From: Nocardia testacea NBRC 100365
GTDB taxonomy: Bacteria > Actinomycetota > Actinomycetes > Mycobacteriales > Mycobacteriaceae
NCBI RefSeq assembly: GCF_000308775.1
Contig: NZ_BAGJ01000011.1
Span: forward strand, 177,586 to 241,585
Direction of reading: 5' to 3'
DNA: 64,000 bases
Positions within the stretch are counted from its first letter, which is position 1; every line of letters starts with the position of its first letter. Position numbers and translations under genes: made by a program. The notes under the pieces are model-generated. The model saw only the letters and a program-made list of their open reading frames with translations. It did no database searches and had not been told where the DNA came from. This document shows, piece after piece, positions 8,039 through 17,452 of this stretch.

Positions 8039-8267
8039 GGAGCAGTTCCATGATCTCGTCGGTGCTCATACCCTCGATCTCTTTGCTGTCTGCGGTACCG
8101 CGCATCCGATCGACCAGCCGCTGACCACGTGTGGGGGTGTTATCGCTCCGGACGATTCGCAGCGCGCCGTCGACCTCGATTACCTCCACTTCATCTCCTT
8201 CATGAAGGTTGAACCTTGCGCGTAAGGCGGAGGGGATAGTGACCTGGCCCTTGCTGTTGAGTATCAC
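8028..8267 (-). CDS. AbrB/MazE-type (SpoVT-AbrB fold) antitoxin
   Basis: The 79-residue protein opens MILNSKGQVTIPSALRARFNLHEGDEVEVIE, a textbook swapped-hairpin AbrB DNA-binding domain, followed by a charged C-terminal tail (EGMSTDEIMELLRGD) of the sort that neutralises PIN toxins. It should bind its own promoter and be inactivated by proteolysis. The start is GTG at 8265-8267 with AGGAG seven bases upstream. Three direct GTAATAC repeats lie directly upstream and are the likely operator. The gene overlaps its toxin by 11 bases. Confidence 0.88.
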   Translation of the reverse strand: MILNSKGQVTIPSALRARFNLHEGDEVEVIEVDGALRIVRSDNTPTRGQRLVDRMRGTADSKEIEGMSTDEIMELLRGD

Positions 8268-8285
8268 CGCGCGCTCCTGTCATAG

Positions 8286-8326
8286 GTAATACGTGTAATA
8301 CGTAATACTACGCGCGGTGATATCAC
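8286..8326 (-). promoter_or_regulatory. Operator region of the AbrB-type antitoxin: three GTAATAC repeats plus a palindrome
   Basis: GTAATAC occurs three times in direct order at 8286-8292, 8295-8301 and 8302-8308. GTGATATCAC, a perfect 10-bp palindrome, follows at 8317-8326. Both lie just upstream of the antitoxin start in AT-rich sequence unlike the surroundings, as expected for promoter plus operator. Confidence 0.6.
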
Positions 8327-8340
8327 TCGGGAGTGGCAGC

Positions 8341-9447
8341 TCAGGCCGATTCGGGGACGAACTGCGCCAAGGGGAGCAGGTGGTCGGTGGCCCCGCCCAG
8401 GGCGAACTCGTTGCGGGTGGCGGCGGTGAAGTAGTTGTGCACGATGTGGTCACGGTCGATACCGACGCCGCCGTGTACGTGGACCAGGGTGTGGGCGACC
8501 TGATGGCCCGCCTCCGCGGCCCAGAACTTCGCGGTGTGCACAGCCCCGGTGGCGTCCAGGCCCTCCGCGAGCTGCCAGGCGGCCTGGGTGACGGTCAGGC
8601 GCAGGCCCTGCAGGCCGATGTAGCTGTCCGACAGGCGCTGGGCCACGGCCTGGAAGCTGCCGATGGCGCGGCCGAACTGTTCGCGTTCGCGCGCGTAGTC
8701 GGCGACCAGTTCCAGGGATCGTTCGAGGGTTCCCAGCTGCTGGGCGGCCAGGCCGAGCCAGGCGCGGTCGAGTAGCCAGTCCAGGATCCGGGCGCCGTCC
8801 TCGACGGTGCCGAGCAGTTCGGCCGGCGCGTCGGTGAACTCCACCAGCGATTCGGCGCTCCGGTCGGTCACCTGCTGGGCGGTCACAGTGACGGAGTCTG
8901 CCGAGGGGTCGACCAGGAAGACCGCGGCGACTCCGGACACCGTCGCGGGGACCAGAATCCGGGCCGCGCGGTCGGCGACCGGGACCGTGGTCTTGGTGCC
9001 GGTGACGCGCCAGCCGCCGTCGATTTCGGTGGCGGTCGTGGTGGGGCGGGCCGGTTCCCAGTTGTGCTCTTCGGCCAGCGCCACGGTCAGGATCGCGGTG
9101 CCCGCCCCGGCGGCGGTGGCGAGCTGCTTCTGCTCGGCGGACCCGAACTCGGCCAGCGCACCCGCGCCCAGGACGACCGACCACAGGTAGGGCACCGCGG
9201 CGACGGCTTTGCCGAGTTCGCGCAGGATCGCGGTCTGTTCGAGTGAACCGAAGCCGCTACCGCCCACTTCCTCGGGCAGGGCGGCGGCGAGCACACCGGT
9301 CTCCGCGAGCGATTTCCACAGCGGCTCGTCGAACTTGGCGGTCCCTGCGTCCAATTCGCGCAGGCGATCGGCGGTGACCAGTTTGCCGCAGACCTCGCCG
9401 GTGAGCCGGGCCAGATCCGACTGGGCTTCGGTGGGGGTGAAATCCAT
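8341..9447 (-). CDS. fadE27: Acyl-CoA dehydrogenase subunit (FadE27/ChsE5-like)
   Basis: This 368-residue protein has the acyl-CoA dehydrogenase layout: N-terminal helices (MDFTPTEAQSDLARLTGEV), a central beta domain (ILTVALAEEHNWEP), and C-terminal helices with YAREREQFGRAIGSFQAVAQ and HVHGGVGIDRDH, which bind FAD. In M. tuberculosis FadE26 and FadE27 form an alpha2beta2 enzyme (ChsE4-ChsE5) that dehydrogenates the cholesterol side-chain acyl-CoA in the first beta-oxidation cycle. The partner with the catalytic base is normally FadE26, and none is obvious here, as expected. It begins 21 bp after fadE26 with AGGAG before the ATG, so the two form an operon. The assignment rests on pairing and synteny with fdxD, hsd4A and mce4. 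Confidence 0.85.
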   Translation of the reverse strand: MDFTPTEAQSDLARLTGEVCGKLVTADRLRELDAGTAKFDEPLWKSLAETGVLAAALPEEVGGSGFGSLEQTAILRELGKAVAAVPYLWSVVLGAGALAEFGSAEQKQLATAAGAGTAILTVALAEEHNWEPARPTTTATEIDGGWRVTGTKTTVPVADRAARILVPATVSGVAAVFLVDPSADSVTVTAQQVTDRSAESLVEFTDAPAELLGTVEDGARILDWLLDRAWLGLAAQQLGTLERSLELVADYAREREQFGRAIGSFQAVAQRLSDSYIGLQGLRLTVTQAAWQLAEGLDATGAVHTAKFWAAEAGHQVAHTLVHVHGGVGIDRDHIVHNYFTAATRNEFALGGATDHLLPLAQFVPESA

Positions 9448-9468
9448 GGTGAACTCCTGAATCGGGTA

Positions 9469-10662
<1,194 letters not shown>

Positions 10663-10789
10663 AGCGGTACCTCGAGCCTTCGTTCTGCGGGATGGGAGAT
10701 GGGGGCCTGGATGTGGGATCGCGCCGCGCTCACCCGTCGAGAGCGCGGAATGGATCTCCGATACCTTGCTCCGATCATTGCATATGCAC

Positions 10790-10803
10790 TGAAACATGTT
10801 CCA
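10790..10803. promoter_or_regulatory. KstR operator between fadE26 and fdxD
   Basis: TGAAACATGTTCCA matches the KstR consensus TnnAACnnGTTnnA at every defined position. It sits in the divergent region between fadE26 and fdxD. A TAGGCT -10-like hexamer for fdxD lies at 10855-10860. Confidence 0.75.
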
Positions 10804-10889
10804 GTATTGAAGAGTAATCAGCCCATGTAGCCCGTCTGCGCGGCCGGTGCTTGTTAGGCTTCGGCCATAGGGCGGGAAAAGGAGTTTCG

Positions 10890-11078
10890 ATGAAGGTCAG
10901 CGTTGACTTCGATCAGTGCGAAGCGAACGGAATCTGTGCGGGAATCGCTCCCGACGTCTTTGAACTCGATGACGAGGACATGCTGCACGTTGCCGAGGGC
11001 GAGGTCGCGCCGGATCAGGAGTCGCAAGTGGCCGAAGCGGTCGCGCAATGCCCGAAAGCGGCGTTGCGTTTGCTGTGA
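10890..11078 (+). CDS. fdxD: Ferredoxin (FdxD-like, single Fe-S cluster)
   Basis: The 62-residue protein reads MKVSVDFDQCEANGICAGIAP, then an acidic middle and AVAQCPKAALRLL at the end. Three cysteines (10, 16 and the one in QCP) follow the pattern of actinobacterial [3Fe-4S] ferredoxins that feed cytochrome P450s. The position that would hold a fourth Cys is Asn13. Such ferredoxins carry single electrons in the cytoplasm. In M. tuberculosis FdxD (Rv3503c) lies between fadE26 and hsd4A, the same place as here, and is thought to serve a sterol P450. AAAGGAG precedes the ATG by five bases. The upstream KstR box indicates sterol control. Confidence 0.87.
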   Translation: MKVSVDFDQCEANGICAGIAPDVFELDDEDMLHVAEGEVAPDQESQVAEAVAQCPKAALRLL

Positions 11079-11097
11079 ATCGGCTCTTGCCGTGAAT

Positions 11098-11111
11098 AAG
11101 AACACGTTCTA
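11098..11111 (+). promoter_or_regulatory. KstR operator upstream of hsd4A
   Basis: AAGAACACGTTCTA contains the near-perfect palindrome AGAACACGTTCT with the AAC-NN-GTT core. It ends 12 bases before the hsd4A GTG, so the operator probably overlaps the promoter of a leaderless or nearly leaderless transcript. Confidence 0.7.
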
Positions 11112-11122
11112 GAGTCGGCCCG

Positions 11123-12028
11123 GTGAGCGATACAGATACCAGCCTTGCCGGGCGAGTTGCGATCGTGACCGGAGCGGGTGCGGGCCTCGGTAGGGCCGAA
11201 GCGCTCGCCCTGGCCGCGGCCGGTGCCTCGGTCGTGGTCAACGACCTGGCCGAGTCCGACGCCGTGTCCGAGACGCTGGAGCAGGTGCGGGCACTCGGCG
11301 CCAAGGCCGAGTTCGTGGCCGGCAGCGTCGCCGAGCGGTCCACCGCCGACGCGTTGATCACCGCGGCCACCGAATCCTTCGGTGGTCTGGACGTCGTGGT
11401 CAACAATGCGGGTATCACTCGCGACAAGATGCTCTTCAATATGTCCGACGAGGACTGGGACGCGGTCCTCGCGGTCCATCTGCGTGGCCACTTCCTGCTG
11501 ACCCGCAATGCCGGTGCCTACTGGCGTGCGAAGTCGAAGGAAGCCGGTGCGCCGGTCTACGGCCGGATCGTCAACACCTCGTCCGAGGCCGGGCTGCTCG
11601 GTCCGGAGGGGCAGGCCAACTACGCGGCCGCCAAGGCCGGTATCACCGCCCTCACGCTGTCCGCCTCGCGCGCGCTGAACCGGTTCGGTGTCCGGGCCAA
11701 CGCCATCTGCCCGCGAGCGCGCACCGCCATGACCGAACAGGTCTTCAGCGCGGCCCCCGAGGGCGAGGTCGATCCGCTCTCGCCCGACCATGTGGCGCGA
11801 TTGGTGGCCTACCTGGCCTCTCCCGCGGCCGACGCGGTCAACGGCCAGGTGTTCGTGGTGTATGGACCCATGGTCGCGTTGATGGCCGCGCCGGAGGTCG
11901 AGCAACGGTTCGACGCCGCGGGGGCGCAGTGGTCAGGTGACGATCTGGCCACCACGCTGACCGGTTACTTCGCCGGGCGCGAAGAAGGTCGTACGTTCTC
12001 TGCAACGGCTCTGCACGAACTGGGTTGA
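11123..12028 (+). CDS. hsd4A: Short-chain dehydrogenase Hsd4A-like (steroid 17-beta-hydroxy / 3-hydroxyacyl-CoA dehydrogenase)
   Basis: This 301-residue classical SDR has the cofactor motif TGAGAGLG (residues 16-23), NNAG near 95, and a catalytic set Ser153/154 (NTSSEAG), Tyr167 and Lys171 (NYAAAKAG). The Asp41 after strand 2 (VVVNDLAES) favours NAD over NADP. Hsd4A in mycobacteria oxidises 17-beta-hydroxysteroids and the 3-hydroxyacyl-CoA side-chain intermediate. It lies immediately upstream of yrbE4A, as in M. tuberculosis (Rv3502c). No Shine-Dalgarno precedes the GTG. About 40 residues follow the usual SDR core (QWSGDDLATTLTGYFAGREEG), as in multifunctional-enzyme-like SDRs. Confidence 0.87.
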   Translation: MSDTDTSLAGRVAIVTGAGAGLGRAEALALAAAGASVVVNDLAESDAVSETLEQVRALGAKAEFVAGSVAERSTADALITAATESFGGLDVVVNNAGITRDKMLFNMSDEDWDAVLAVHLRGHFLLTRNAGAYWRAKSKEAGAPVYGRIVNTSSEAGLLGPEGQANYAAAKAGITALTLSASRALNRFGVRANAICPRARTAMTEQVFSAAPEGEVDPLSPDHVARLVAYLASPAADAVNGQVFVVYGPMVALMAAPEVEQRFDAAGAQWSGDDLATTLTGYFAGREEGRTFSATALHELG

Positions 12029-12237
12029 GCGCCGTCGTCGGAGCGTATCGCGAGGTTTCGGCTCCCGATGCGTCCGGTGAGAGTTGAACAACCGTCCAGT
12101 CATTGGTAAACAGAGTGGTCGACTGTGCCCGGCCTCACACAATGATGCTCAAGGCGTATGAATCGTGTTGCAATCCCGCTGTCTGGTATTGCAGCAAGTT
12201 TCCAGTTCAGAAGCCTCAAAATGGCCCCATTTAGGAA

Positions 12238-12251
12238 ATGAACGTGTTCTA
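12238..12251 (+). promoter_or_regulatory. KstR operator upstream of the mce4 operon
   Basis: ATGAACGTGTTCTA carries the AAC-NN-GTT core and the terminal A of the consensus. It lies 76 bases before the yrbE4A start, so mce4 probably has its own sterol-responsive promoter in addition to read-through from hsd4A. The rest of the 298-bp gap 12029-12326 shows no gene. Confidence 0.7.
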
Positions 12252-12326
12252 CTTATCGGGGCGCGCGCCGGGTTGTACTCCGAGCTGCCGCCAGCGGGAC
12301 CAGTAGTCGGGCAAGGAGGATCATCA

Positions 12327-13091
12327 GTGACCGAGGTCCTTACCGTGCCATTGCGGGCCGTCGGCGGATTCTTCGAACTCGCCGCGGCTGTGGCCCGCGC
12401 CAGTCTGCGCCGGCCGTTCCAGATGCGCGAGTTCATCGACCAGTCGTGGTTCGTCGCGCGAGTGTCCATCATTCCGACACTGCTCGTGGCCATACCCTTC
12501 ACCGTGCTGGTGAGCTTCACCCTGAACATCCTGCTGCGCGAGATCGGCGCCGCCGACCTCAGCGGCGCGGGCGCGGCCTTCGGCGCGGTCACCCAGGTCG
12601 GCCCGATCGTCACCGTGCTCATCGTGGCCGGCGCCGGCGCCACCGCCATCTGCGCGGATCTCGGGGCCCGCACCATCCGCGAAGAGATCGATGCCATGAA
12701 GGTGCTCGGTATCGATCCCATCCACCGCCTGGTGGTCCCGCGGGTGCTGGCGTCGATGTTCGTGGCGCTGCTGCTGAACAGCCTGGTGTGCACCATCGGC
12801 ATCGTGGGCGGGTTCCTCTTCTCGGTCTATCTGCAGGACGTGAATCCCGGCGCTTTCGTCAACGGCATCACCCTGCTCACCCATCTTCCCGAATTGCTCA
12901 TCTCCGCGGTCAAAGCCGGGCTTTTCGGCTTGATCGCCGGCCTGGTGGCCTGCTATCTGGGTTTGAATGTCAAAGGTGGTCCCAAAAGTGTCGGTGATGC
13001 GGTGAACCAGACAGTGGTTTTCGCCTTCATGGCGCTGTTCGTGGTGAATGTCGTGGTCACCGCCGTCGGCCTCAAATTCGCGGTGCGGTGA
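12327..13091 (+). CDS. yrbE4A: MlaE-type permease YrbE4A of the Mce4 steroid importer
   Basis: The 254-residue membrane protein has five or six hydrophobic helices and the MlaE/YrbE core ADLGARTIREEIDAMKVLGIDPI, the cytoplasmic coupling segment that contacts the Mkl-type ATPase. With YrbE4B it forms the inner-membrane permease that imports cholesterol delivered by the Mce4A-F complex. The GTG at 12327 is selected over the open upstream frame because AAGGAGGA lies six bases before it and VTEVLTVPLRAVGGFF is the conserved N-terminus. yrbE4B begins one base after its stop. The ATPase (mceG/mkl) is not in this window and is normally encoded elsewhere. Confidence 0.92.
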   Translation: MTEVLTVPLRAVGGFFELAAAVARASLRRPFQMREFIDQSWFVARVSIIPTLLVAIPFTVLVSFTLNILLREIGAADLSGAGAAFGAVTQVGPIVTVLIVAGAGATAICADLGARTIREEIDAMKVLGIDPIHRLVVPRVLASMFVALLLNSLVCTIGIVGGFLFSVYLQDVNPGAFVNGITLLTHLPELLISAVKAGLFGLIAGLVACYLGLNVKGGPKSVGDAVNQTVVFAFMALFVVNVVVTAVGLKFAVR

Positions 13092-13092
13092 T

Positions 13093-13950
13093 ATGTCGGC
13101 CTCGGTGATCATCCAGTCCCGCTTCCCGAAAGTCGTCCGCCGCGTCCGCCGCTGGTCCACCTCCCTGGACAATCTCGGCAAGCAGGCGGTGTTCTACGGC
13201 AAGGCGATCGGTTCGATGCCGCGCGCGCTGGTGCACTACCGCACCGAGACGATCCGGCTCATCGCCGAGATCAGCATGGGCAGCGGCGCGCTGGCGGTGA
13301 TCGGCGGCACCGTGGTGATCGTCGGCTTCCTCACCCTCTTCTCCGGCGGCACCATCGCCGTGCAGGGCTACAGCTCACTCGGCAATATCGGGGTCGAGGC
13401 GCTGACCGGTTTCTTCGCGGCATTCCTCAATGTCCGCATCGCGGCCCCGGTGATCTCCGGAATCGGCCTGGCGGCCACCATCGGGGCGGGTTCCACCGCG
13501 CAGCTGGGGGCCATGCGGGTGGCCGAGGAGATCGACGCCCTGGAATCCATGGCGATCCGGCCGGTGCCGTACCTGGTGGGCACCCGGGTACTCGCCGGAA
13601 TGATCGCGATCGTGCCGCTCTACGCGCTGGCCGTGATCGCGTCGTTCATCGCCAGCCGATTCGCCACCGTCGTCATCTACGGTCAGTCGGCCGGTGTGTA
13701 CGACCACTATTTCTCCACATTCCTTATTCCGAGCGACATTCTGTGGTCGTTCGCCCAAGCCATTTTCATGGCGCTGGCGGTGATGATGATCCATACCTAT
13801 TACGGCTACAACGCGGCGGGCGGCCCGGTGGGGGTGGGTGTCGCAGTGGGTAACGCAGTGCGCAGCTCACTGGTCGCCGTGGTCACGGTGACCCTGCTGA
13901 TCTCCCTCGCCGTCTACGGCACCTCCGGCAACTTCAACCTTTCCGGATAG
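13093..13950 (+). CDS. yrbE4B: MlaE-type permease YrbE4B of the Mce4 steroid importer
   Basis: This 285-residue membrane protein is the second permease subunit. It carries MRVAEEIDALESMAIRPVPYLVGTRVLAG, the MlaE coupling helix, and C-terminal helices with YYGYNAAGGPVGVGVAVGNAVRSS, a hallmark of YrbE-B proteins. The N-terminus before the first membrane helix has about 60 residues with KAIGSMPRALVHYRTETIRLIAEIS, typical of this subunit. The ATG at 13093 follows the yrbE4A stop by one base, so translation is coupled. It should work as a heterodimer or heteromer with YrbE4A in the plasma membrane. Confidence 0.92.
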   Translation: MSASVIIQSRFPKVVRRVRRWSTSLDNLGKQAVFYGKAIGSMPRALVHYRTETIRLIAEISMGSGALAVIGGTVVIVGFLTLFSGGTIAVQGYSSLGNIGVEALTGFFAAFLNVRIAAPVISGIGLAATIGAGSTAQLGAMRVAEEIDALESMAIRPVPYLVGTRVLAGMIAIVPLYALAVIASFIASRFATVVIYGQSAGVYDHYFSTFLIPSDILWSFAQAIFMALAVMMIHTYYGYNAAGGPVGVGVAVGNAVRSSLVAVVTVTLLISLAVYGTSGNFNLSG

Positions 13951-13955
13951 CCGCG

Positions 13956-15248
13956 ATGACGGGACTGATGCGAGCGAACAGCTTGGGGACAGGGGCGTCG
14001 AACGCCACCGCGGGTGGGTCGTCCCGCGGAGGTGAAGATCCCTGGGCCCCCATCGGGGCGAATCGCTGGACCTCGGTCCGCGAGAAGGCCGGGCTGAAAC
14101 TGGCCGGGGTGGGAATGGTGCTGGCGGCCGTGGCGGCCGTGACCGTCTCGCTGACCATGTTCTTCGGCGGTTTCACCCCCAGCGTCGAGGTGACCGTGTC
14201 CGCGCCGCGCAGCGGACTGGTGCTCGACCCGGACGCCAAGGTGAAGGTGCGCGGAGTGCAGATCGGGCGGGTCTCCGGAATCGACCGCACCCCCGACGGT
14301 ACGAATCTGCGACTGGCCCTGAACCCCGACCTACTGCACCTGGTCCCGGCCAACTCCACCGTCGATATCCGCTCGACCACGGTCTTCGGTGCCAAGTACA
14401 TCAACTTCGTGATCCCGCCGGAGCCCGCCGCGAAATCCCTGCAACCGGGCGCGCTGCTGGCGGCCGATCAGGTGACCGTCGAGTTCAACACGCTGTTCCA
14501 GCATCTCAGCGATGTCCTCGCCGATGTGCAGCCGGAGAAGCTGAGCGCCACGCTGACCGCCCTGGGCACGGCGTTGCAGGGCCGCGGCGAAAGCCTCGGT
14601 CGGTTGCTCGCCGACAGCGACGCCTACCTGCGCGAGATCAACCCGATGCTGCTGACTCTGCAGCGCGACCTGAACACCACGGCCGCGGTGAGCAACCTCT
14701 ACGCCGACGTCTCCGGAGATCTGCTGCGGACCGTGGACGGCGCGACGGTCAGCAGCCGCACGCTCGCCGAATCCGAATCCGATGTCGACTCACTGCTGGC
14801 GAATATCACCGGTATCGCCGATACGACGGGTGCGGTGCTGCGCGACAACGAGGGGCAGATCAATACCGCCCTGGACCTGCTGCGCCCGACCGGTGAGCTG
14901 CTGAACGGGTACAAGGAAGCGTTGTTCTGCCTGATCGGCGGTAGCGCCAAGGCGCTGCCACTCGGTGAGGCGGTCTTCGGCGGCGGACAGGAAGGTGTCG
15001 CCCTGAACACGGGATTCATGTACGGGTCTCCGCCCTACACCTATCCGAACGATCTGCCGAAGGTGAACGCCACCGGCGGGCCGCGGTGCGCGGGGCTGCT
15101 GGACCGGGTGCCGGACAGCCACTCCGACTATGTCGTCACCGATACGTCGGAAGGGCACCCCTACACGCCGTCGACGAAGCTGCAGACGAACGCGCCCAAG
15201 GTTTTCCAGGTACTGTTCGCCGGACTCCCGGGGGTGGGACAGCCATGA
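13956..15248 (+). CDS. mce4A: Mce4A, MCE-domain subunit of the steroid importer
   Basis: The 430-residue protein has a short cytoplasmic N-terminus, one membrane anchor (LKLAGVGMVLAAVAAVTVSLT), then the MCE domain (VEVTVSAPRSGLVLDPDAKVKVRGVQIGRV) and a long helical region predicted to extend through the periplasm-like space. A C-terminal cysteine-containing tail follows. Mce proteins form a hexameric tube that passes hydrophobic substrate to the YrbE permease; Mce4 is the cholesterol importer. The N-terminus is longer than usual (about 45 residues before the anchor, rich in Gly, Ser and Ala), and a start at the second Met (residue 5) is possible. It overlaps mce4B by four bases. Confidence 0.9.
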   Translation: MTGLMRANSLGTGASNATAGGSSRGGEDPWAPIGANRWTSVREKAGLKLAGVGMVLAAVAAVTVSLTMFFGGFTPSVEVTVSAPRSGLVLDPDAKVKVRGVQIGRVSGIDRTPDGTNLRLALNPDLLHLVPANSTVDIRSTTVFGAKYINFVIPPEPAAKSLQPGALLAADQVTVEFNTLFQHLSDVLADVQPEKLSATLTALGTALQGRGESLGRLLADSDAYLREINPMLLTLQRDLNTTAAVSNLYADVSGDLLRTVDGATVSSRTLAESESDVDSLLANITGIADTTGAVLRDNEGQINTALDLLRPTGELLNGYKEALFCLIGGSAKALPLGEAVFGGGQEGVALNTGFMYGSPPYTYPNDLPKVNATGGPRCAGLLDRVPDSHSDYVVTDTSEGHPYTPSTKLQTNAPKVFQVLFAGLPGVGQP

Positions 15249-16270
15249 GGAACACCGGTACCACCGTCAAACTCGCCATCTTCACGCTGGTGATGACGCT
15301 CGTGTTCGCCGGCCTGGCGGTGGTCTTCTCGCAGATGCGTTTCTCCCGGGAAACCGGTTACAACGCGGTCTTCACCAGCGCCTCGGGCATGCTGCCCGGC
15401 GACAAGGTCCGGATCGCCGGCGTGCCGGTCGGGTCGGTCTCGTCGGTGAAGGTCGACGACGAGTACCACGCGCATGTGGAGTTCGATGTCGACACCAAAT
15501 ACAAGCTGCTGACCAGCACCCGCGCGACCATCCGGTACGAGAACCTCGTCGGTGACCGTTATCTGGAGCTGCTGGAAGGCCCCGGCGAGGCGACCACCCT
15601 GCACAAGGGCGGCACCATCGGCCTGGACAAGACCGCACCCGCACTCGACCTGGACATGCTGCTGGGCGGATTCAAACCGCTGCTGCGCGGGCTGAACCCG
15701 GCACAGGTCAACGATCTGACCAATGCGCTGCTACAGATCTTCCAGGGACAGGGCGGCACCCTGGTCGAGCTGCTCAACAGCGGCGGATCGTTCACCAGGA
15801 CCCTCGCCGACCGGGACGCGCTCATCGGCAGCGTCATCGACAATCTGAACTCGGTGCTGAAAACCATCGACGATCGCGGCGATCAGTTCGCCACCACCAT
15901 CGACGAACTGCGTCGTCTGGTGAGCGGGCTGGCCGCGGACCGCGACCCGATCGGTGCCGCACTGCCGCGCATCGCCGACGCCACCGCCGCCACCACCGAT
16001 CTGCTGGCCCAGGCCCGCCCCGACCTGGCCGCGACCATCGCGCAGACCGGGCGGCTGGCCACCAATCTCGACAACGGTTCGGACACCGTGCAGTGGGTGC
16101 TCGACAAACTGCCGGCCACCTATCGCAAGCTGATCCGCATCGGTTCCTACGGTTCGTTCCTGCAGCTGTACGTATGCCGGACGAACTTCCTGATCGACGG
16201 TCCGGACGGGAAACCGCTGCTGCTCGAACTACCCGGTGAGCAGACGACCGGAAGGTGTGCCAGCGAATGA
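15245..16270 (+). CDS. mce4B: Mce4B, MCE-domain subunit
   Basis: The 341-residue protein starts MRNTGTTVKLAIFTLVMTLVF, a membrane anchor, followed by the MCE domain (YNAVFTSASGMLPGDKVRIAGV, then GDRYLELLEG) and a helical rod. It ends with YGSFLQLYVCRTNFLI, a conserved Mce-B feature. It is one of six different Mce subunits in the Mce4 tube. The start ATG overlaps the mce4A stop (ATGA), and its own stop overlaps mce4C in the same way. The length is normal for Mce-B. Confidence 0.9.
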   Translation: MRNTGTTVKLAIFTLVMTLVFAGLAVVFSQMRFSRETGYNAVFTSASGMLPGDKVRIAGVPVGSVSSVKVDDEYHAHVEFDVDTKYKLLTSTRATIRYENLVGDRYLELLEGPGEATTLHKGGTIGLDKTAPALDLDMLLGGFKPLLRGLNPAQVNDLTNALLQIFQGQGGTLVELLNSGGSFTRTLADRDALIGSVIDNLNSVLKTIDDRGDQFATTIDELRRLVSGLAADRDPIGAALPRIADATAATTDLLAQARPDLAATIAQTGRLATNLDNGSDTVQWVLDKLPATYRKLIRIGSYGSFLQLYVCRTNFLIDGPDGKPLLLELPGEQTTGRCASE

Positions 16271-17328
16271 GAGAGCAATCGCGTGCGGTGACCATCGGCG
16301 TCGTCGGGTTGGTGCTCGCCGTGGCGGTCGCGCTGTCGGCCCTGCAGTTCGAACGGCTGCCCTTCATCCGCGGCGGGGCCACCTTCACCGCCTACTTCGC
16401 CGATGCCGGTGGCCTGGTCACCGGTGACGATGTGGAGGTCGCCGGGGTCCGTTCGGGCAAGGTCGAGGATGTAAGCCTGGACGGTGCGCAGGTGCTGGTG
16501 CGGTTCAGTCTCGACGAGTCCATCGTGCTCGGCGACAAGACCTCGGCCGCCATCAAGACCAATACGGTACTGGGCCGTAAATCGCTGGCCGTCAACCCGG
16601 CCGGCGACGGGGCCCTGAAGGTCACCGACACCATTCCGCTGGCCCGCACCACCTCGCCGTACTCGCTGAACGAAGCGCTCAGCGATCTCGCCGGAACCGT
16701 GGGCGATCTCGACCTGCAGAAGGTGGATCAGACACTGGACACCCTGTCGGCCGCGTTCGCCGACACCCCGGCCCCGCTGCGGTCCGCGCTGGACGGTGTC
16801 ACCGCGCTCTCGCGCAGCATCAACGCCCGCGACCAGGCGCTGTCGGATCTGCTGACCCGGGCCCAGAACGTCACCAAGATCCTGGCCGACCGGGCCGATT
16901 CCATCAACGCGCTGCTCGTGGACGGTAATCAGCTGCTCGGCGAACTGGACCGGCGGCGGACCGCGATCAGCCAGATGATCGTGTACGTGAACGCGCTCGC
17001 CCAGCAGCTGTCCGGGCTGGTGCACGACAACGAGGCACAGTTGCAGCCGGCACTGGACAAACTCAACTCGGTCCTGGACCTGCTCCAGCGCAACCGGGAC
17101 AACATCAACGGCGCGCTCGACGGCCTGGGCCCGTTCGCCGCGGCGCTCGGTGAACAGGTCGGCAGCGGACCGTACTTCAACGCCTACGTCGTCAACGCCA
17201 GCAGTGAGACGCTGCACCCGCTGGTGGACGCGCTGGTCTGGCCGCAGCATCTGCCCGAATCGCTGCGCGCGTATCTGCTCGAACCCGGTCCCAAGATCGG
17301 CCCGTCCGTACAGGAGCCGCCGCGATGA
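16267..17328 (+). CDS. mce4C: Mce4C, MCE-domain subunit
   Basis: The 353-residue subunit begins MREQSRAVTIGVVGLVLAVAV (anchor), followed by the MCE domain (TFTAYFADAGGLVTGDDVEVAGVRSGKVEDV) and a long helical stretch with LSDLAGTVGDLDLQKVDQTLDTL. It ends GPKIGPSVQEPPR. The ATGA overlap with mce4B couples translation. Unlike the other mce4 junctions, its stop is not overlapped by the next gene; a 124-nt gap with a hairpin separates it from mce4D. Confidence 0.9.
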   Translation: MREQSRAVTIGVVGLVLAVAVALSALQFERLPFIRGGATFTAYFADAGGLVTGDDVEVAGVRSGKVEDVSLDGAQVLVRFSLDESIVLGDKTSAAIKTNTVLGRKSLAVNPAGDGALKVTDTIPLARTTSPYSLNEALSDLAGTVGDLDLQKVDQTLDTLSAAFADTPAPLRSALDGVTALSRSINARDQALSDLLTRAQNVTKILADRADSINALLVDGNQLLGELDRRRTAISQMIVYVNALAQQLSGLVHDNEAQLQPALDKLNSVLDLLQRNRDNINGALDGLGPFAAALGEQVGSGPYFNAYVVNASSETLHPLVDALVWPQHLPESLRAYLLEPGPKIGPSVQEPPR

Positions 17329-17365
17329 GGTGCCGTACCGATGCTTCGGTCTCCCCGGACCGTAT

Positions 17366-17384
17366 GCCTCCGCTTGGCGGAGGC
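17366..17384 (+). other. Stem-loop in the mce4C-mce4D gap
   Basis: GCCTCCGC and GCGGAGGC are perfect 8-bp arms around TTG. The hairpin lies 37 bases after the mce4C stop and 68 before the mce4D start. All other junctions from mce4A to mam4A overlap by four bases, so this gap is exceptional. It might be an attenuator, a processing site or an insertion scar. Confidence 0.5.
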
Positions 17385-17452
17385 GCGATGCGGCGATTCC
17401 GCCGCCGCCCGGGCCTCGACGGACTGCGTGAACCTGCTCCGAGGAGGAACCC

